From Rugalucina vietnamica (lineage: Eukaryota > Mollusca > Bivalvia > Lucinida > Lucinidae), in contig OZ024869.1 of assembly GCA_964017185.1 (NCBI GenBank), positions 67,984,315-68,048,314 of the forward strand: 64,000 nt of DNA. Direction: 5' to 3'. The position numbers and the translations under genes are program-made. Numbering within the stretch: the first letter of the stretch is position 1; every line of letters starts with the position of its first letter. Shown here piece by piece: positions 46,182 to 54,990 of this stretch. The notes beneath the pieces were generated by a model. The model was given only the letters and a program-made list of their open reading frames with translations, made no database searches and had not been told where the DNA came from.

Positions 46182-46568
46182 AACATTCCCTGAATTCAAA
46201 TTGATGGCGTTGAATGTTTCAAATAGCTCATGAAAATGTTCAAGAAGATCCATGCAAAATTTATTTTTGCTGAAACAATGTTAATGAAACGAGGTTATGA
46301 TTCTTCATCGGTCTTGTTCTTGTTCTTCTATCTATCTATCTCTATATACTGCCATACGCCTTCGCGGACATTCTAGACATTCTTCTTCTCCTTCAATCTT
46401 CATTATTATTATTATTATTATATAATTTTAACTCACCTGTTTTCCTTTATCTTCTTTATCTTTCGCCGCTTGAAATTTTTTGAATGATTGGAGAGTTGAC
46501 CCCTCATAATTTTCTGGTTTGGAATAGTAGTCCAGGTCCGTGGCCGCGGGGTCTTTGCTGCTCGACAT
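21894..46568 (-). CDS. CNBD2: Cyclic nucleotide-binding domain-containing protein 2-like
   Basis: Eighteen exons join in phase to 737 aa: 46568-46437, 39459-39210, 34858-34575, 33439-33366, 31550-31424, 30708-30634, 30207-30119, 29767-29694, 29112-29024, 28498-28347, 27731-27654, 25723-25663, 25427-25316, 24925-24858, 24147-24049, 23526-23374, 22821-22762, 22130-21894. The start MSSSKDPAATDLDYYSKPEN is followed by basic and acidic low-complexity regions. The first cyclic-nucleotide-binding fold is in exons 7-10 (KRIIIRQGHVAENFYFVLSG, MKKGMSFG). Its phosphate cassette GELALLHHSKRTATV (398-412) keeps the Glu and Arg that bind cNMP. A second, diverged fold (MYIVKSGSCQVLKKLKG... GAECVMLSKEFF) is split by a charged linker. 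Vertebrate CNBD2 is known from testis and sperm and binds cAMP. Human CNBD2 is shorter; the extra length is N-terminal and in the linker. Confidence 0.87.
22332..22588. mobile_element. MITE, family A, copy 3, flanked by ~43-bp direct repeats
   Basis: Ends CATCATGAAAACATGTCCGTG and CGTGTTTTCATAATG. The core palindrome is GAACCGCCTTGCAGAGGCGG. On both sides lies a near-identical stretch of about 43 bp (left ~22289-22331, right ~22590-22636), sharing 'GAAGCCCA', 'CGACCGATTTA' and 'TCAAAACACCAA' / 'GCCAAAACACCAA'. It lies in intron 17 of the CNBD2-like gene. Confidence 0.8.
24445..24712. mobile_element. MITE, family A, copy 4
   Basis: Begins CATCAGAAAAACATGTCC and ends near GGGCAAGTTTTAATGAAT. 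The core palindrome is damaged (GAACCGCCGCTTTAGCGAGG). It lies in intron 14 of the CNBD2-like gene. Confidence 0.75.
25724..26765 (-). repeat. ~51-bp minisatellite carrying the exon 12 splice acceptor
   Basis: On the minus strand each unit contains TTACTTTGTAGACGCAATG, which is the 3' splice site and first bases of CNBD2-like exon 12 (TTGTAG then ACGCAAT). Acceptor-like CTA (plus strand) starts at 25724 (the real one), 25778, 25828, 25879, 25930, 26626, 26689 and 26760, with a degenerate copy at 26574. Spacing is 50-71 bp. The array touches the real exon. It is split by foreign sequence at about 25950-26540. Confidence 0.75.
25950..26540. mobile_element. Probable insertion splitting the acceptor minisatellite
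   Basis: The tandem array stops at about 25950 and resumes at about 26545. The intervening ~590 bp has weakly inverted ends (GATATGCTAAAGGGTGCCTT at 25963 and, inverted, GATCTAATAAAAGGGTCTTA at 26512). No coding region. The family is unknown and the boundaries are approximate. Confidence 0.4.
27045..27330 (+). mobile_element. tRNA-derived SINE with (TAGA)n tail
   Basis: The head shows a pol III A box (TAGCTCAGTGG at 27055) and B box (GGGTTCGCGTCCC near 27110) as in a tRNA. It is followed by an unrelated body (GGCTTTCCTCCACCTCAGGC) and a TCTATAGATAGATAGATG tail. It lies in intron 11 of the CNBD2-like gene. Confidence 0.75.
27401..27650. mobile_element. MITE, family A, copy 5, abutting the exon 11 splice donor
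   Basis: Ends CATTACGAACACATGCTCATG and ACGGACATGTTTTCTGAT. The central palindrome is lost. The right end touches the GTAAGT donor (minus, 27653-27648) of CNBD2-like exon 11, so the element begins right at the edge of the intron. Confidence 0.7.
28143..28315 (+). mobile_element. tRNA-derived SINE, family with AGGAAGCGGTGG 3' domain, copy 1
   Basis: Shares TGGGTTCGATAACTACCTCTGC (B-box region), 'agtactggt' and CCAGGAAGCGGTGGCATCG with the copies at 29283 and 32045. The A-box region is eroded. Located in intron 10 of the CNBD2-like gene. Confidence 0.6.
29283..29500 (+). mobile_element. tRNA-derived SINE, same family, copy 2
   Basis: Head GGTGGCGTATAATCGCGGAG with B box TGTGTTTGATACC. The 3' body reads CCAGGAAGCGGTAGCTCAA and ends ACTGGGACGTAAGCC. 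It lies in intron 8 of the CNBD2-like gene. Confidence 0.65.
30750..30953. mobile_element. MITE, family A, copy 6 (core deleted)
   Basis: Left end CATCAGGAAAACATGTCCGTG, right end GGGCGTGTTTTCGTAATG. The element runs from ATAGATTGTGGGTAC straight into the other half, so the GAACCGCC palindrome is missing. The left end is about 40 bp above the splice acceptor of CNBD2-like exon 6. Confidence 0.75.
31170..31404. mobile_element. MITE, family B, copy 3
   Basis: Left end TGAGCCACCTCGTAGAAAAACC, right end GGTTTTCCCATGAGGCGGCT. The central hairpin GCTGATCAGCTTCGCGGTTA with its inverse is intact. It ends about 14 bp below the GT of the exon 5 donor of the CNBD2-like gene. Confidence 0.85.
31574..31811. 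mobile_element. MITE, family B, copy 4
   Basis: Left end AGCCTGTGCAAGAGAAAACC, right end GGTTTTCCCATGCAGCGGCT. The hairpin reads GCTGATCAGCTGTGCAGT and its inverse. Same orientation as copy 3; between the two lies exon 5 of the CNBD2-like gene. Confidence 0.85.
31918..31972. repeat. Fragment of the GAGGTTATAAAAC palindromic repeat
   Basis: 'CGAGGTTATAAAAC' followed by TTTTTTCATGCTCAACTC and ATGAGCATGAAATTTCA matches one arm of the inverted repeat at 51919-52149. Confidence 0.55.
32045..32240 (-). mobile_element. tRNA-derived SINE, AGGAAGCGGTGG family, copy 3
   Basis: On the minus strand: GACGTAGTGGTTGAGC (A box), GGGTTCGATCCCC (B box), then CAGGAAGCGGTGGTTCCG and a 3' end GGGGACGTTAAACGC. 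It is the least eroded of the three copies. It lies in intron 4 of the CNBD2-like gene. Cloverleaf integrity is not maintained, so it is not a tRNA gene. Confidence 0.7.
32287..32479. mobile_element. MITE, family C, copy 3 (right end lost)
   Basis: Starts GGGCCCAGTTGTTCAAAG; the interior has 'ctcacattttttcaac' and 'gaattttaacgaatcg'. The expected right end is replaced by the first unit of the 38-bp minisatellite, so this element marks the distal edge of that array. Confidence 0.6.
32480..33403 (-). repeat. 38-bp minisatellite made of the exon 4 end and its splice donor, 24 units
   Basis: The unit on the minus strand is CGCCTCAGCCAGAG then GAAAGTAAGTATCTGTCGC, 38 bp. I count 24 units between 32480 and 33403. 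The proximal unit (33403-33366) is itself the 3' end of CNBD2-like exon 4, encoding ICRLAASARG, and is followed by the true donor GTAAGT at 33365-33360. Most distal units keep a full GTAAGT. In the exon's reading frame the donor supplies TAA, so use of any later donor would close the frame at once. Confidence 0.88.
34388..34411. repeat. Poly(A) tract
   Basis: A homopolymer run of about 24 A, in intron 3 of the CNBD2-like gene. Nothing else to report. Confidence 0.8.
34971..35395. mobile_element. MITE, family B, copy 5, interrupted by a poly(T)-led insertion
   Basis: The left part (from AGCCTGTGCATGAGAAAAC) runs to 'tcgcaaatgcaaattgtttg' at ~35180. The missing right end, ATTGTTGGTTTTCTCTGGCG, reappears at 35372. 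Between them are about 65 bp of T runs and a ~120 bp segment ending 'gaaataaaagttt'. Confidence 0.65.
35400..37100. other. Intron 2 sequence without recognised features
   Basis: AT-rich sequence inside intron 2 of the CNBD2-like gene. No open frame, RNA gene or repeat match to the rest of the window was seen. Confidence 0.4.
37113..37204. repeat. (CATT)n(CTTT)n microsatellite
   Basis: About 15 CATT units followed directly by about 7 CTTT units. Compound tetranucleotide repeat in intron 2 of the CNBD2-like gene. Confidence 0.9.
37268..37398. mobile_element. MITE, family B, copy 6 (half element, inverted)
   Basis: Reads GCGTCTTTGTTTTCGCTTAA ... GTACAGGCCGGTTTGTG ... CCTGACCTGGTCGG ... TTTTCTCATGCGAAGGC. 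This is the family B left half in inverted orientation; the hairpin and other end are absent. Confidence 0.65.
38082..38368. mobile_element. MITE, family A, copy 7
   Basis: Ends CATCAGGAAAACACTGATG and GGGCATGTTTTCGTAATG. The core reads GAACAGCCTCGCCGAGGCGG and both long arms (CATAGATTGTGGGTAC...) are well kept, so this is a relatively young copy. It has a short extra GATGATG at the left end. Confidence 0.8.
39017..39190. mobile_element. MITE, family B, copy 7, beside the exon 2 splice donor
   Basis: In minus orientation it starts GAGCCGCATTACGAAAAGC about 14 bp below the exon 2 donor (GTAAGG, 39209-39204) of the CNBD2-like gene, continues TTTCCGACCAGGTCCGAC, and stops after the hairpin CTGTGCAGTTACTGCACAG. 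The other terminus is missing. Confidence 0.7.
40383..40661 (-). mobile_element. Retroelement ORF scrap (reverse-transcriptase-bearing family)
   Basis: The frame contains YGDLVYKFKKLKGINDFSF, RYRRIGYNLNVMRQSACLVF and NCTPVGRASDS, which I recall from C-terminal parts of reverse-transcriptase proteins common in cnidarian and mollusc genomes. The clade is not assigned. It is an old partial copy lying within the 6.4 kb TIR element. Confidence 0.55.
40620..41000. repeat. ~77-bp tandem array of self-complementary units
   Basis: Five units of 'TTCAAAATGTGGCTGCATGC', CTATATAGAGATG, 'TAGCCACATTTTCCGATTT' and 'ACTATAAAGTCGTATGTC'. Each unit holds its own inverted pair AAAATGTGGCTGCAT / (T)GTAGCCACATTTT. 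One more unit stands alone at 39705-39760. Confidence 0.8.
41270..41975. repeat. Head-to-head tandem array forming a giant hairpin (~109-bp unit)
   Basis: Four forward units (near 41280, 41388, 41497, 41603) read 'CAGTGTGGAATACTATCGAT', 'GATAGAAACTCCATATATAG' and 'GTGCATCCACATTTTGACAA'. Then three inverted units follow (near 41662, 41771, 41878). The turn is at about 41640, so the two halves can pair over roughly 330 bp. Confidence 0.85.
42217..43160. mobile_element. Non-autonomous TIR element with TTAA target duplication
   Basis: Ends GGATGTTCGCTGC and GCAGCGAACATCC are perfect inverted repeats, and TTAA lies outside each (42213-42216 and 43161-43164). TTAA duplication is typical of piggyBac and Kolobok transposons. 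The GG start is unlike the usual CCC of piggyBac, so Kolobok is the more likely relative. No transposase. Confidence 0.8.
43196..45840 (-). mobile_element. 5'-truncated LINE with a long intact reverse-transcriptase frame
   Basis: An uninterrupted frame of 778 codons from ATG 45724 to 43388, and open further up to about 45840, encodes the end of an AP endonuclease (PGLGDHD at 30-36), then a full reverse transcriptase (FKAAGPDKLKP, YRPISL, LLDFSKAFDKVNH, SGVPQGSVLGP, FADDTAV at 508-514) and a C-terminal YAAPVWDPYT domain. This resembles Jockey/CR1-like non-LTR elements. The 3' end has a short UTR and a GATAGATAG tail at ~43196. The 5' part of the endonuclease and any ORF1 are missing. The absence of internal stops suggests a young insertion. 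Confidence 0.87.
45843..46321. other. Right end of the 6.4 kb element and adjacent intron 1 sequence
   Basis: Up to 45942 this is the terminal part of the TIR element; beyond it is AT-rich intron sequence of the CNBD2-like gene with a poly(A) run of about 42 nt at 46137-46178. Confidence 0.5.
46322..46375 (-). mobile_element. Very short LINE 3' end (tail only)
   Basis: On the minus strand TCTAGAATGTCCGCGAAGGC then 'gtatggcagtatatagagatagatag' matches the last ~50 bp of the LINE at 43196-45840. It is an extreme 5' truncation of the same family, 61 bp from exon 1 of the CNBD2-like gene. Confidence 0.65.
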
Positions 46569-47750
46569 GATTTATCCAGAAGAATTTGACAATTTTTATA
46601 GTTTGATTTATTTGTTTGATAAGTTTTCCGTGTTTTTATATTAATTTTATATGTTTCATGCCGTCCGATCTCCAGGAATAAAATAACGTGACGCCATCAC
46701 TAGGGTAACGTTACCGTAACGTAACGTACGCTAAAACGTTATCGAAACGTAAACGTACTATTTTCCATCATTCACGACGTTGAGCTTTACGAAACAGTGA
46801 CATATCTTATTTCTTTGTGACGTTACGCACAATGTCGACGTCCGCCGCATATCCGTACACTTTTATCACTGTGGATTTTCATTTTATATATCAAATATGA
46901 GAGTGTCATACACTAGCATACCCAGGGGACTTTCCTTTCATATCAGCCCCAACTGTGTGGTTTTTATTTCACGCCACCATCGCTTTAATTGAACAAAAAC
47001 AGCTGAAACATCACTGAAACTATCGTGTAAGATGTAACATTTTTCGATCTATTTCAAGCGTATTTTACAATTTTTACCCATTTTTATGGTGCCTTTTCCC
47101 GTAAAACGTAATGCATGATATGACGCGATGTCATATAATGTGATGAGAAAGAAAGAAGGAAAACAATGAGGAAATAAAAAAAAATATTGTGGCGGAACAC
47201 AAGTGGCGAAAACGTAAGATTTTATATTTCGGTTCGGGCGCTTATGCATTTTTAATGTAGCGCAGGGAGTTAGCATGTTATTTTGAAAAAAATCTTTACA
47301 GGAAAACTGTCCATTTAATTCTTAAAAATGTGCGAATGTATCATTGAATTCCTGCGAGTTTATCAATGTATTTTCAACAATTGAAAATGTCTAGCCACGG
47401 TGTCACAGAGCGTAAAAATTGACAAATAACAGTTCAGTCGATGTGTTTGAACTACTGTAGTGCGCATGCTCTTTAAAATATATTGATTTCAATGTCAGCC
47501 CGTAGAAGTTCTTTGAAAAAGCTGTCTGTTGATGTACAGCTTAATGTTTTGTGATACGTAGCTGATTTAGAGCAGAAAATTATAAATGTCTAGCCACGAT
47601 GTCACACGTGCACAAACGACGTCAATGACGTCCTATGTCGATCTACGTTAACTGGTCTGAGAAAACACTTTTCTTCATGCCGAGGCTTAATTGCGCTAGG
47701 TTTCCAGCAAAATTATTATGGGTTCAGTACAAAACAAGCAAATTCAGAGA
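46569..47750. other. Upstream region of the CNBD2-like gene
   Basis: Intergenic. Immediately above the start codon the sequence is locally rich in ACGT words (ACGTTACCGTAACGTAACGT, near 46710). The promoter should lie here but no TATA box is convincing. No gene on the other strand is seen. Confidence 0.4.
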
Positions 47751-48276
47751 ATTTATGTCCCCCGCCTTGATTGTTTAGTTACACAAATATAATCTGAGAA
47801 TAACGTATATCCAAACCACATTCATTTTCTCAGTGTAAACGCCAAAAGACCCCGACTAAGTTCAAATTGCGAAAAAAATATTAAAAATAAACTGAGGATT
47901 ATATCCGAATTACATGCATATCTTCAAAGCATGGCAAAGGGATTTGTAAAGTTTCAAAAGAATCGGAATAAAAATGTAGGAGGAGTAGCGTACACAAGGT
48001 ACCCACTGTCAATTCACTTTCACTGTCAAAATACCCGAAAAATGACTAAGTTCAAATTGCGAAAAAAGTGTAAAACATTAATCTGAGGATTATATCCAAA
48101 CCACATGCATATCTTCAAAGCATGGTCAAGACATCTGTAAAGTTTCAAAAGTGCCGGAGGAGTTGCACACACAATGTAGGCCTACATACTGCTATACGGG
48201 GACGGAAGGACAGAAGGACGTAAAACTATGAAAACTATGTCCAAACGCTTTTCTTCGAAAAGGCGGGGGACGATAA
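47751..48276. mobile_element. TIR element (GTCCCCCGCCTT ends) with internal tandem repeat
   Basis: Left GTCCCCCGCCTTGATTG, right (inverted) CGTCCCCCGCCTTTTCG. Inside, a unit beginning CTAAGTTCAAATTGCGAAAA and containing 'gcatatcttcaaagcatgg' is repeated twice about 180 bp apart (47856 and 48041). No coding capacity. Confidence 0.65.
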
Positions 48277-49413
48277 AACTGGGACTTATGAAACGTACAA
48301 GGTTTTTTACCTAACCACTAGCGTCGTGTCTGAAGCCGAAGAATGGTAAAAACTTCGGTGTAACAATTTTTGCTAAATTGACGTCTTTTTGACGTTACGC
48401 AGTGGTACGCAACAGTGGACGTCACGTCTTGTACTTTATGTGTGCATATCGTCAAAACAGAACAAACTTGCTTCCAATTTTATCCCATTGTCTTTGAAGA
48501 CAAATTCTGCAAGTCCTATATTCCGATTCTTTCAAAAGCATTTAAACATGCAAATGACTATGCTATGGTCAGTGTGCCTTTTTGAAACTAAATTATGGTT
48601 TCACTGAATTTTTCTGTCCTTTGATACAATTCTACATCAAATAAACTTCTGACAGAAGTCATCCGGTTGTAGCTTCCGGTTTTGTAGAATGCCATTTTGA
48701 AAATTAAGTATGAGCAAATATCATCACTTGAAGGTAAATTTCACAGCTTTTCATATCATTATCGTCATAGAAAGTGGAAATAAAGATACAGGCGAAATGA
48801 AAATATAATTTTATTTTGTAGATATACACCTGTCCTAAGTCAACATATCGGAGACGCACTGGAAAACCGACCGATCGGCGATAGGGTCTTTGGAAATTCG
48901 AAGGTACACATAAGCTGGGCTTTCATGCGTGAAAAACAGAGGACATCCGTTGCTAAAAAAAGCAAAATAGGCCACTGCATAAAATGGCTAAATGTTTCTT
49001 TCACGACTTCCGTTAAGATACGTTTTGTCGTATCTGTTCTTTTTCTCATGAATTCACATTTTTCATCAAAATGTTTCACCGGGGCAATACATAAGTGGCA
49101 ACATTGACTATTGAGTCCCTCACATATTTACTCTTGTTCATCGACAATGACTTTTAATACCTCAAATCTCCGCTACTATACATCTCATCTCTCCTCGCCC
49201 CTTTAATGTGGGAAATTTACTATCGAACCCATCCGACAGATTAAGAACCTTATCTAATAAGAAAACTGATTACATGAATAGCTTACGCAAATAAGAAAGA
49301 AAGAAAGAAAGAAAGGAAAGAAAACGAAAGAAAGAAAGAAAGAAAGAAAAAGAAAGAAAGAAAAAGAACCTTATCTAATAAGAAAACTGATTACATGAAT
49401 AGCTTACGCAAAT

Positions 49414-49449
<36 letters not shown>

Positions 49450-50120
49450 AAAAGAAAGAAAGAAAGAAAGAAAGAAAGAAAAATTCGCTGAAGCGCTAAT
49501 TCATTATAATTTATGCTTCACCATAGCTGTTAACGAGAACAGGACTGGTTTGGTTTAATTGTGTCATGATCTGATCGTTGCATATACTAGTAATAATTTA
49601 ATGCCTTCTCTTGTACATGTTTGCTATTTTCTTCACTTACAAACGCATCACTTCGGTCATAAACTTTGGTCTCGGACAAACACAAAATGTAGGAATAAAT
49701 TTAATCAAGTTCATATCAACCAAGAGAAAATACAACAATTTAAGTTTCTGCACACGACCAAAAGGCCCTGTCCCATTCTATTGAATATATACATGTATTT
49801 CTATTAATATCCGACAACCCCATATGTTTTCCTGTTGCTATTTCGCCATCATTTGATTTTGAGCATTTTGCTACCTGAATTTTGGAAAGAAATTTTATCA
49901 AAATTGTAAGTCTACCGAAGGCCATAATTCAACAATGTTTTTCTCGAAGACTCAGCCTAGGCTCCTTATAGCAATCACACAATACGTATTCATGGTCAGC
50001 CAGACATCATGCTTTACAGAGCTCCATCGCGAAAAGGTTACACAGAAGATTCAGCTGTCTTGCTTGAACTGCGAAGCCTGTTTTAGATACACTCAATGCC
50101 AAACAATTCGGTCCATTTTA
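48277..50120. other. Intergenic region between the CNBD2-like and acid ceramidase genes
   Basis: No gene is seen on either strand. The only structure is the pair of (GAAA)n tracts at 49293-49483. Confidence 0.4.
49246..49483. repeat. Duplicated block ending in (GAAA)n
   Basis: About 49 bp ('aaccttatctaataagaaaa', 'ctgattacatgaatagctta') occurs at 49246-49294 and again at 49366-49414, each copy followed by a GAAA microsatellite. It is a simple tandem duplication of unique sequence plus microsatellite. Confidence 0.85.
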
Positions 50121-50149
50121 TAGTAGTTGTTCGTTTCTTTTATTGTTTT

Positions 50150-50435
50150 CATTATGAAAACATGCCAATGCAATATACAGAGATTTTTAAAGTTATAAAA
50201 ATTTTCAGTAGAAATTTTTTTTTATGTTTCTCATTTTTGCTCAGAACATAGATTGTGGGTACACGTTAGAACCGCCTAGCTTAGATTTTAGAGGCGGTTC
50301 TAACGAATACCCCACAATCTATGTTTTGGTGCAAAAAATAAGCGGGAAAATAGGTATACCCCTGCATGCCCCAGTTTTCTTTAAAAGTGGGGTATCAGGG
50401 GGTATTTATGTTACGGACATAATAGTTTCCTGATG
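50150..50435. mobile_element. MITE, family A, copy 8, at the 3' end of the acid ceramidase gene
   Basis: Ends CATTATGAAAACATGCCAATG and GGACATAATAGTTTCCTGATG. The core is GAACCGCC... GAGGCGGTTC with a longer spacer. It is flanked by near-identical 24-bp direct repeats, TTGTTCGTTTCTTTTATTG at ~50127 and TTGTTCATTTCTTTTATTG at ~50437, each containing AATAAA on the minus strand. Confidence 0.8.
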
Positions 50436-50448
50436 GTTGTTCATTTCT

Positions 50449-50454
50449 TTTATT
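50449..50454 (-). terminator. Candidate poly(A) signal of acid ceramidase
   Basis: AATAAA on the minus strand 184 nt beyond the stop codon. A second copy of the hexamer and its surroundings lies at 50139-50144, on the far side of the family A MITE. Confidence 0.5.
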
Positions 50455-50637
50455 GCTTTACGTGCAGTCGCGTCTCGTTATCACCGTAAAAGACAAAGCT
50501 GGACCTTATTTCGAGAATAAGCTCCAAACAGTAATTTAATAGTATGAGGTGATCATCAAGGTACATACACAATTTGCAAGAAAAAATGTCATTAATATCG
50601 TCAAATGATAAAAATGTAATTTTTCCCCAACATCTGT

Positions 50638-50924
50638 TTAGAAAGGCATACATGGGTCCTTGCAGTAGCGACGCCAGGTCTCGAGATGTCCAGAATCCAC
50701 CTGCATCATGGCCGAGTAAGTTGTCAGCTGGAAACAGAAATAGCTTAAAACAATTAATTTGAATTGTCACGGATTGGTTTATTTTTTATGTGTTTGAAAG
50801 TAAGTCGGTCGGAGATCGTATTAAAAATTTTCATCCTTCATTTTTTTGTCCATAGATTATGGATACATGCTTCTAACGAGTGCCAACAACTTATATTTTG
50901 GAACAAAAATAAGAAAACAAAAAC

Positions 50925-50973
<49 letters not shown>

Positions 50974-53900
50974 CAAAAAACAAAAAACTATATAATCCTT
51001 GCATTGTTTATTGTCGCACACCCCCGTGACCGCCTTTATCCCGTTTATCCGTTAAGTTAACGGAACGAGGAACCAATGTGAACCAATGTGACCTTTGTCA
51101 CGACATGTTAACATAATGGGATTATACCCCTGTAACCCAGGTTTACTTTATATAAAAGTGGGGTTTAAGGGAATCTTCAATTTATGACAAGTTTGTGCGA
51201 CATTAGATGTTACAAAGCACATACCTTGTTCAGAACTGGTTTGGAAGAGAGAACATCGTAAAGACCAGCAATTCCAACATTCTGAGAATAGAAAAATCAA
51301 TAAATTTTAAACTGATAATAACTAATAGATCTATCTTACTTTACGTAATTTTTCTTGGTTTAAAAAGGCGTTTTCCAGTCTCCAGATTCATATTTTGTGC
51401 GCAGCAGAACAATGACTGTATGCAATTTTCATCAACAAAAACGAATACGTGTATACTATACACGCCAACGCCATCGAAACGCCTCTTGGTTTGACAGGGG
51501 CTTAAATTGGAACCCCTATGAAACTTGAATGTAACTTTTGCACACCAACAAGAGACACAATGACATGACAGGGAAACCAGAGGATCATGGCTTACCATCC
51601 CAGTCAAAAGTTTGTGTTCATTTTAAGTAAGGAAGCAGGCCGCTTCACTTCACGGGTTTTAGCTGGTGTTATTGGAAAATTAAAGTATCTTGCAGTCACG
51701 GCCTTGAAACGGAGGTGCATGAATCAGGGATAAGTTTGGAAGGGGCCATGGGCAAAAATGTATTTTAATTTTCAGAATGCCCCCCCCCCCCCCCCCTGCA
51801 TTTGGCCGGAAAGCATGGGCCAGCTTTATAATGTAAGGAGATAGGGGATCATGTTTCGAGATGGGAGTTTTTCTAAAATTGGCCCCCTTTCATTCTTGAG
51901 CCAACAATATCCAATCCAGGCCTCAAGGTTATAAAACTTTTTTCAAGCTCAGCTCAGCTGAGCATGAAATTTCATGCTGAAATTGTTAAAATTAGTAGAA
52001 AATTCAGGTTCAAACCCCTAAAACTAGAAATTTATCCTGCTCATAAATGTTAAAATGCCAACAATTGTTGGCATTTTAACATTTATGAGCAGGATAAATT
52101 TTAGTCTCAGCTGAGCTGAGCTTGAAAAAAGTTTTATAACCTCGAGGCCAGGACTCAGTGCTCTCTCCGGAGTCCTGTACTCTACCGCCAGGTCACCGCA
52201 CTCCCAAAAACGTAAGTACACTGAAAAAAAGTTATAAGAGGCCACCTCATATTTTTTCTTCTAGTTCAGAAAGTAAAATACGATCAATTAAAATTCATGA
52301 TCATATGAATAAACCAATGTCTAACAGTGGCTCTGTGGGTTTCTGCATTCCAAAATGCGTGATACTTCTCACACAGACGAAGCATTTGTAAAGGTACCCT
52401 ATTTCAAAAAGTCACACTTTATAAACATCAAATTAAATGTCATATTATGACGTTGTGTTTTTACATTTTAATTTATTTGAAAGTGCTACTGACTGCCATG
52501 ATGCAAGATAAAATTAAGTCAAAAGTGTTGTTGCAATAAGAATCTTCGTTTCTGTTTTGTACATTCAAGAAGACAACAACCTGAATAACAGGAATTCAGC
52601 TTTTGTATGCAATTTGCATACCAACTTTGTTCTTCTCCAGTTGCGTTATTATCAGCAGCACGGCATTGAAATTTTCAGCGATTATTTAGGTCAAATACTA
52701 GACTCTGATAAACTTTGAAAATTAAAAAAATCGTCCACAAATTTTGTTATTTTGTTCGTTAAAAATTGGCATTGAAACCGGAAGTGTGCGGCAGCCTTGA
52801 CCTGTTGGTCCTCGAAAATGGTCTAAAACAGTTCCGTCGAGTTATATCTCTCATTTCCAGGCCTCATCAAGTGAATTTAACAGGGGTCAACATGTTGAAG
52901 AGGCACATTTATGAATTTTCCAAAACATTTCAAAATTGGCGATTTTTAAAAATGCATAAAAATTCTACCAGTAGAGAAAATTCGAATGTTTGATGTTTTT
53001 CCGAGCCGTAACGACCCCTTTGATGACACCCGTTCCTAATTTCAATAAATGGTGTGCTGTATCCAATTTTTTATTTAAAAACATTGATTTTTGCATTTTT
53101 ACTCCAAAAACGCCTTTAGTAAAAGAAAATTATTTCTTCACACTTTGGAACTTTACTTACTTGAAAGACACGTCTTTTGGCAAAAAATCGTGCAATTTTG
53201 AACATGGCTTAGAAACAAAAAATGAGTTTGAAAAATGGCCTCTTATAACTTTTTTTCAGTGTATACGAGAGAGAGAAAACAAAAACAACAACAAAAAAAA
53301 ACAAACGGTGTTACATACCTTTTGTGAATTTGTCTCCATGCATCTGATAGCGGGGCCTCGTCTGTCGTCAACGATCAAAGGTTTGTCCCAGTGGTCGTAG
53401 TTGGTCTCTAGTATGTACCACTGGCCCGCCGTGCTGCTGGTCATGTGCCAGATGTCCGTGCCGTTTACCTCCCGGTTCCTGGTTATAACACAACCCTGAA
53501 ACAAATGATATCCACCATACACGTATACATGAACCTATAACATAGAAAAAGATTGATGGCCAGAGTTTTGTACCTGGACTGAAGGATGTTTTCAAATTGA
53601 AACTGACTGTTTTTCGTGCAGTTGCGATCACTATACGAAGGACTTTCATTAAACCACTAAACTCTGATTTTGATCTATATGACAACATTTCATTTAGCAA
53701 GAAACATTGAGCTATTTGTTAACACCCATGAATGCGCTGCTATGTTTCGACATAACTGAAAAACATATTGACGGGGGCGTTAAGCAATACACAAAACAAA
53801 CCAAATCCTCAATATAACAACACTATACCATACCTCCCCGGGTTTGGTACCCCCGAGAATAAAGTAGGCCGGGGCGATCATGAGTGTGTTAGCCAACATA

Positions 53901-54847
53901 TCCTGGGCCTGCTGATAATTCTGGGCTCTCTCCATAGTGGAACGTGTCAGGAAGCCCATCCAATGTCCTTTACCAGTTTCAAGCCACTCTAGAATACCTG
54001 CGGATATATGCGAACATATTAAAACATGTAGAAGAAACTGTTAGCTGTGTTTCTGATGTTGGCTTCGATATAATACCGGAACTGTGAACAAGAAACGCAA
54101 TCAATTGGGCTCAATATAAAAGCTCTAGAAAAATTTATTTCCCCTTTGAAGTTCAACACAACTCTTAATATATAAACTAGAAATCAAGTCATTTTTTTTT
54201 TCAAACCGTTCTTTTTACGACTTATTATTAATACATTAATACAATATTGTGAACGCATGTAAAGCACATGGTGGCAGTGTTGAAGGGAGTTCTGGTGACG
54301 GTTGCTGAATTCTACCACACTGCAAAATCTCAGTATTGAATACAAACCGGCCATAACAAAAAATAATTAATTAGGGTGATGCCGAGATTAACTTGTACAT
54401 ACCCAGATAACCACCATCCGCCTTGAATCTTTCGTTCATACTCAATGTAAATTTGCCCTGAAATAAATAAATAAATTTGCATTGTGTTACATAAATGAAT
54501 CATCGCCATTTTGGATTGGTGATATTGAAATACTTGAATTCATAATTTTATCTGGGGTTTTCGCACGCAGAACTATAGATTCCCAGCACTCAGTCTAGTC
54601 TAGTCCTCTGGTGAATCGTGATGGCCCACTTACCGGTGATATGCCCGTGAGAACTCCGATATAGCCAGCAAAGTGGACAGCCTTGAACACTGTTTTGTTG
54701 CCCTTCTGGTAGTTGACGTTTATAACCGTTGGTCTCAGAATCTCTGTGATTTCCCAGGTCCGATTCTGAATATCCCATCTGTATTTAAACAGAAATGTAT
54801 GATCGTTGATCGTGTTTATGATAATGACAAAATTTTTATGATAACAT

Positions 54848-54903
<56 letters not shown>

Positions 54904-54945
54904 AACGACGACGACGACTACGACGACGACGACGACGACGACGAC

Positions 54946-54990
<45 letters not shown>

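Noticed and set aside
52990-53400. 136-aa plus-strand frame
   Set aside because: Antisense to acid ceramidase exon 11 and its intron, with no domain and low-complexity stretches.
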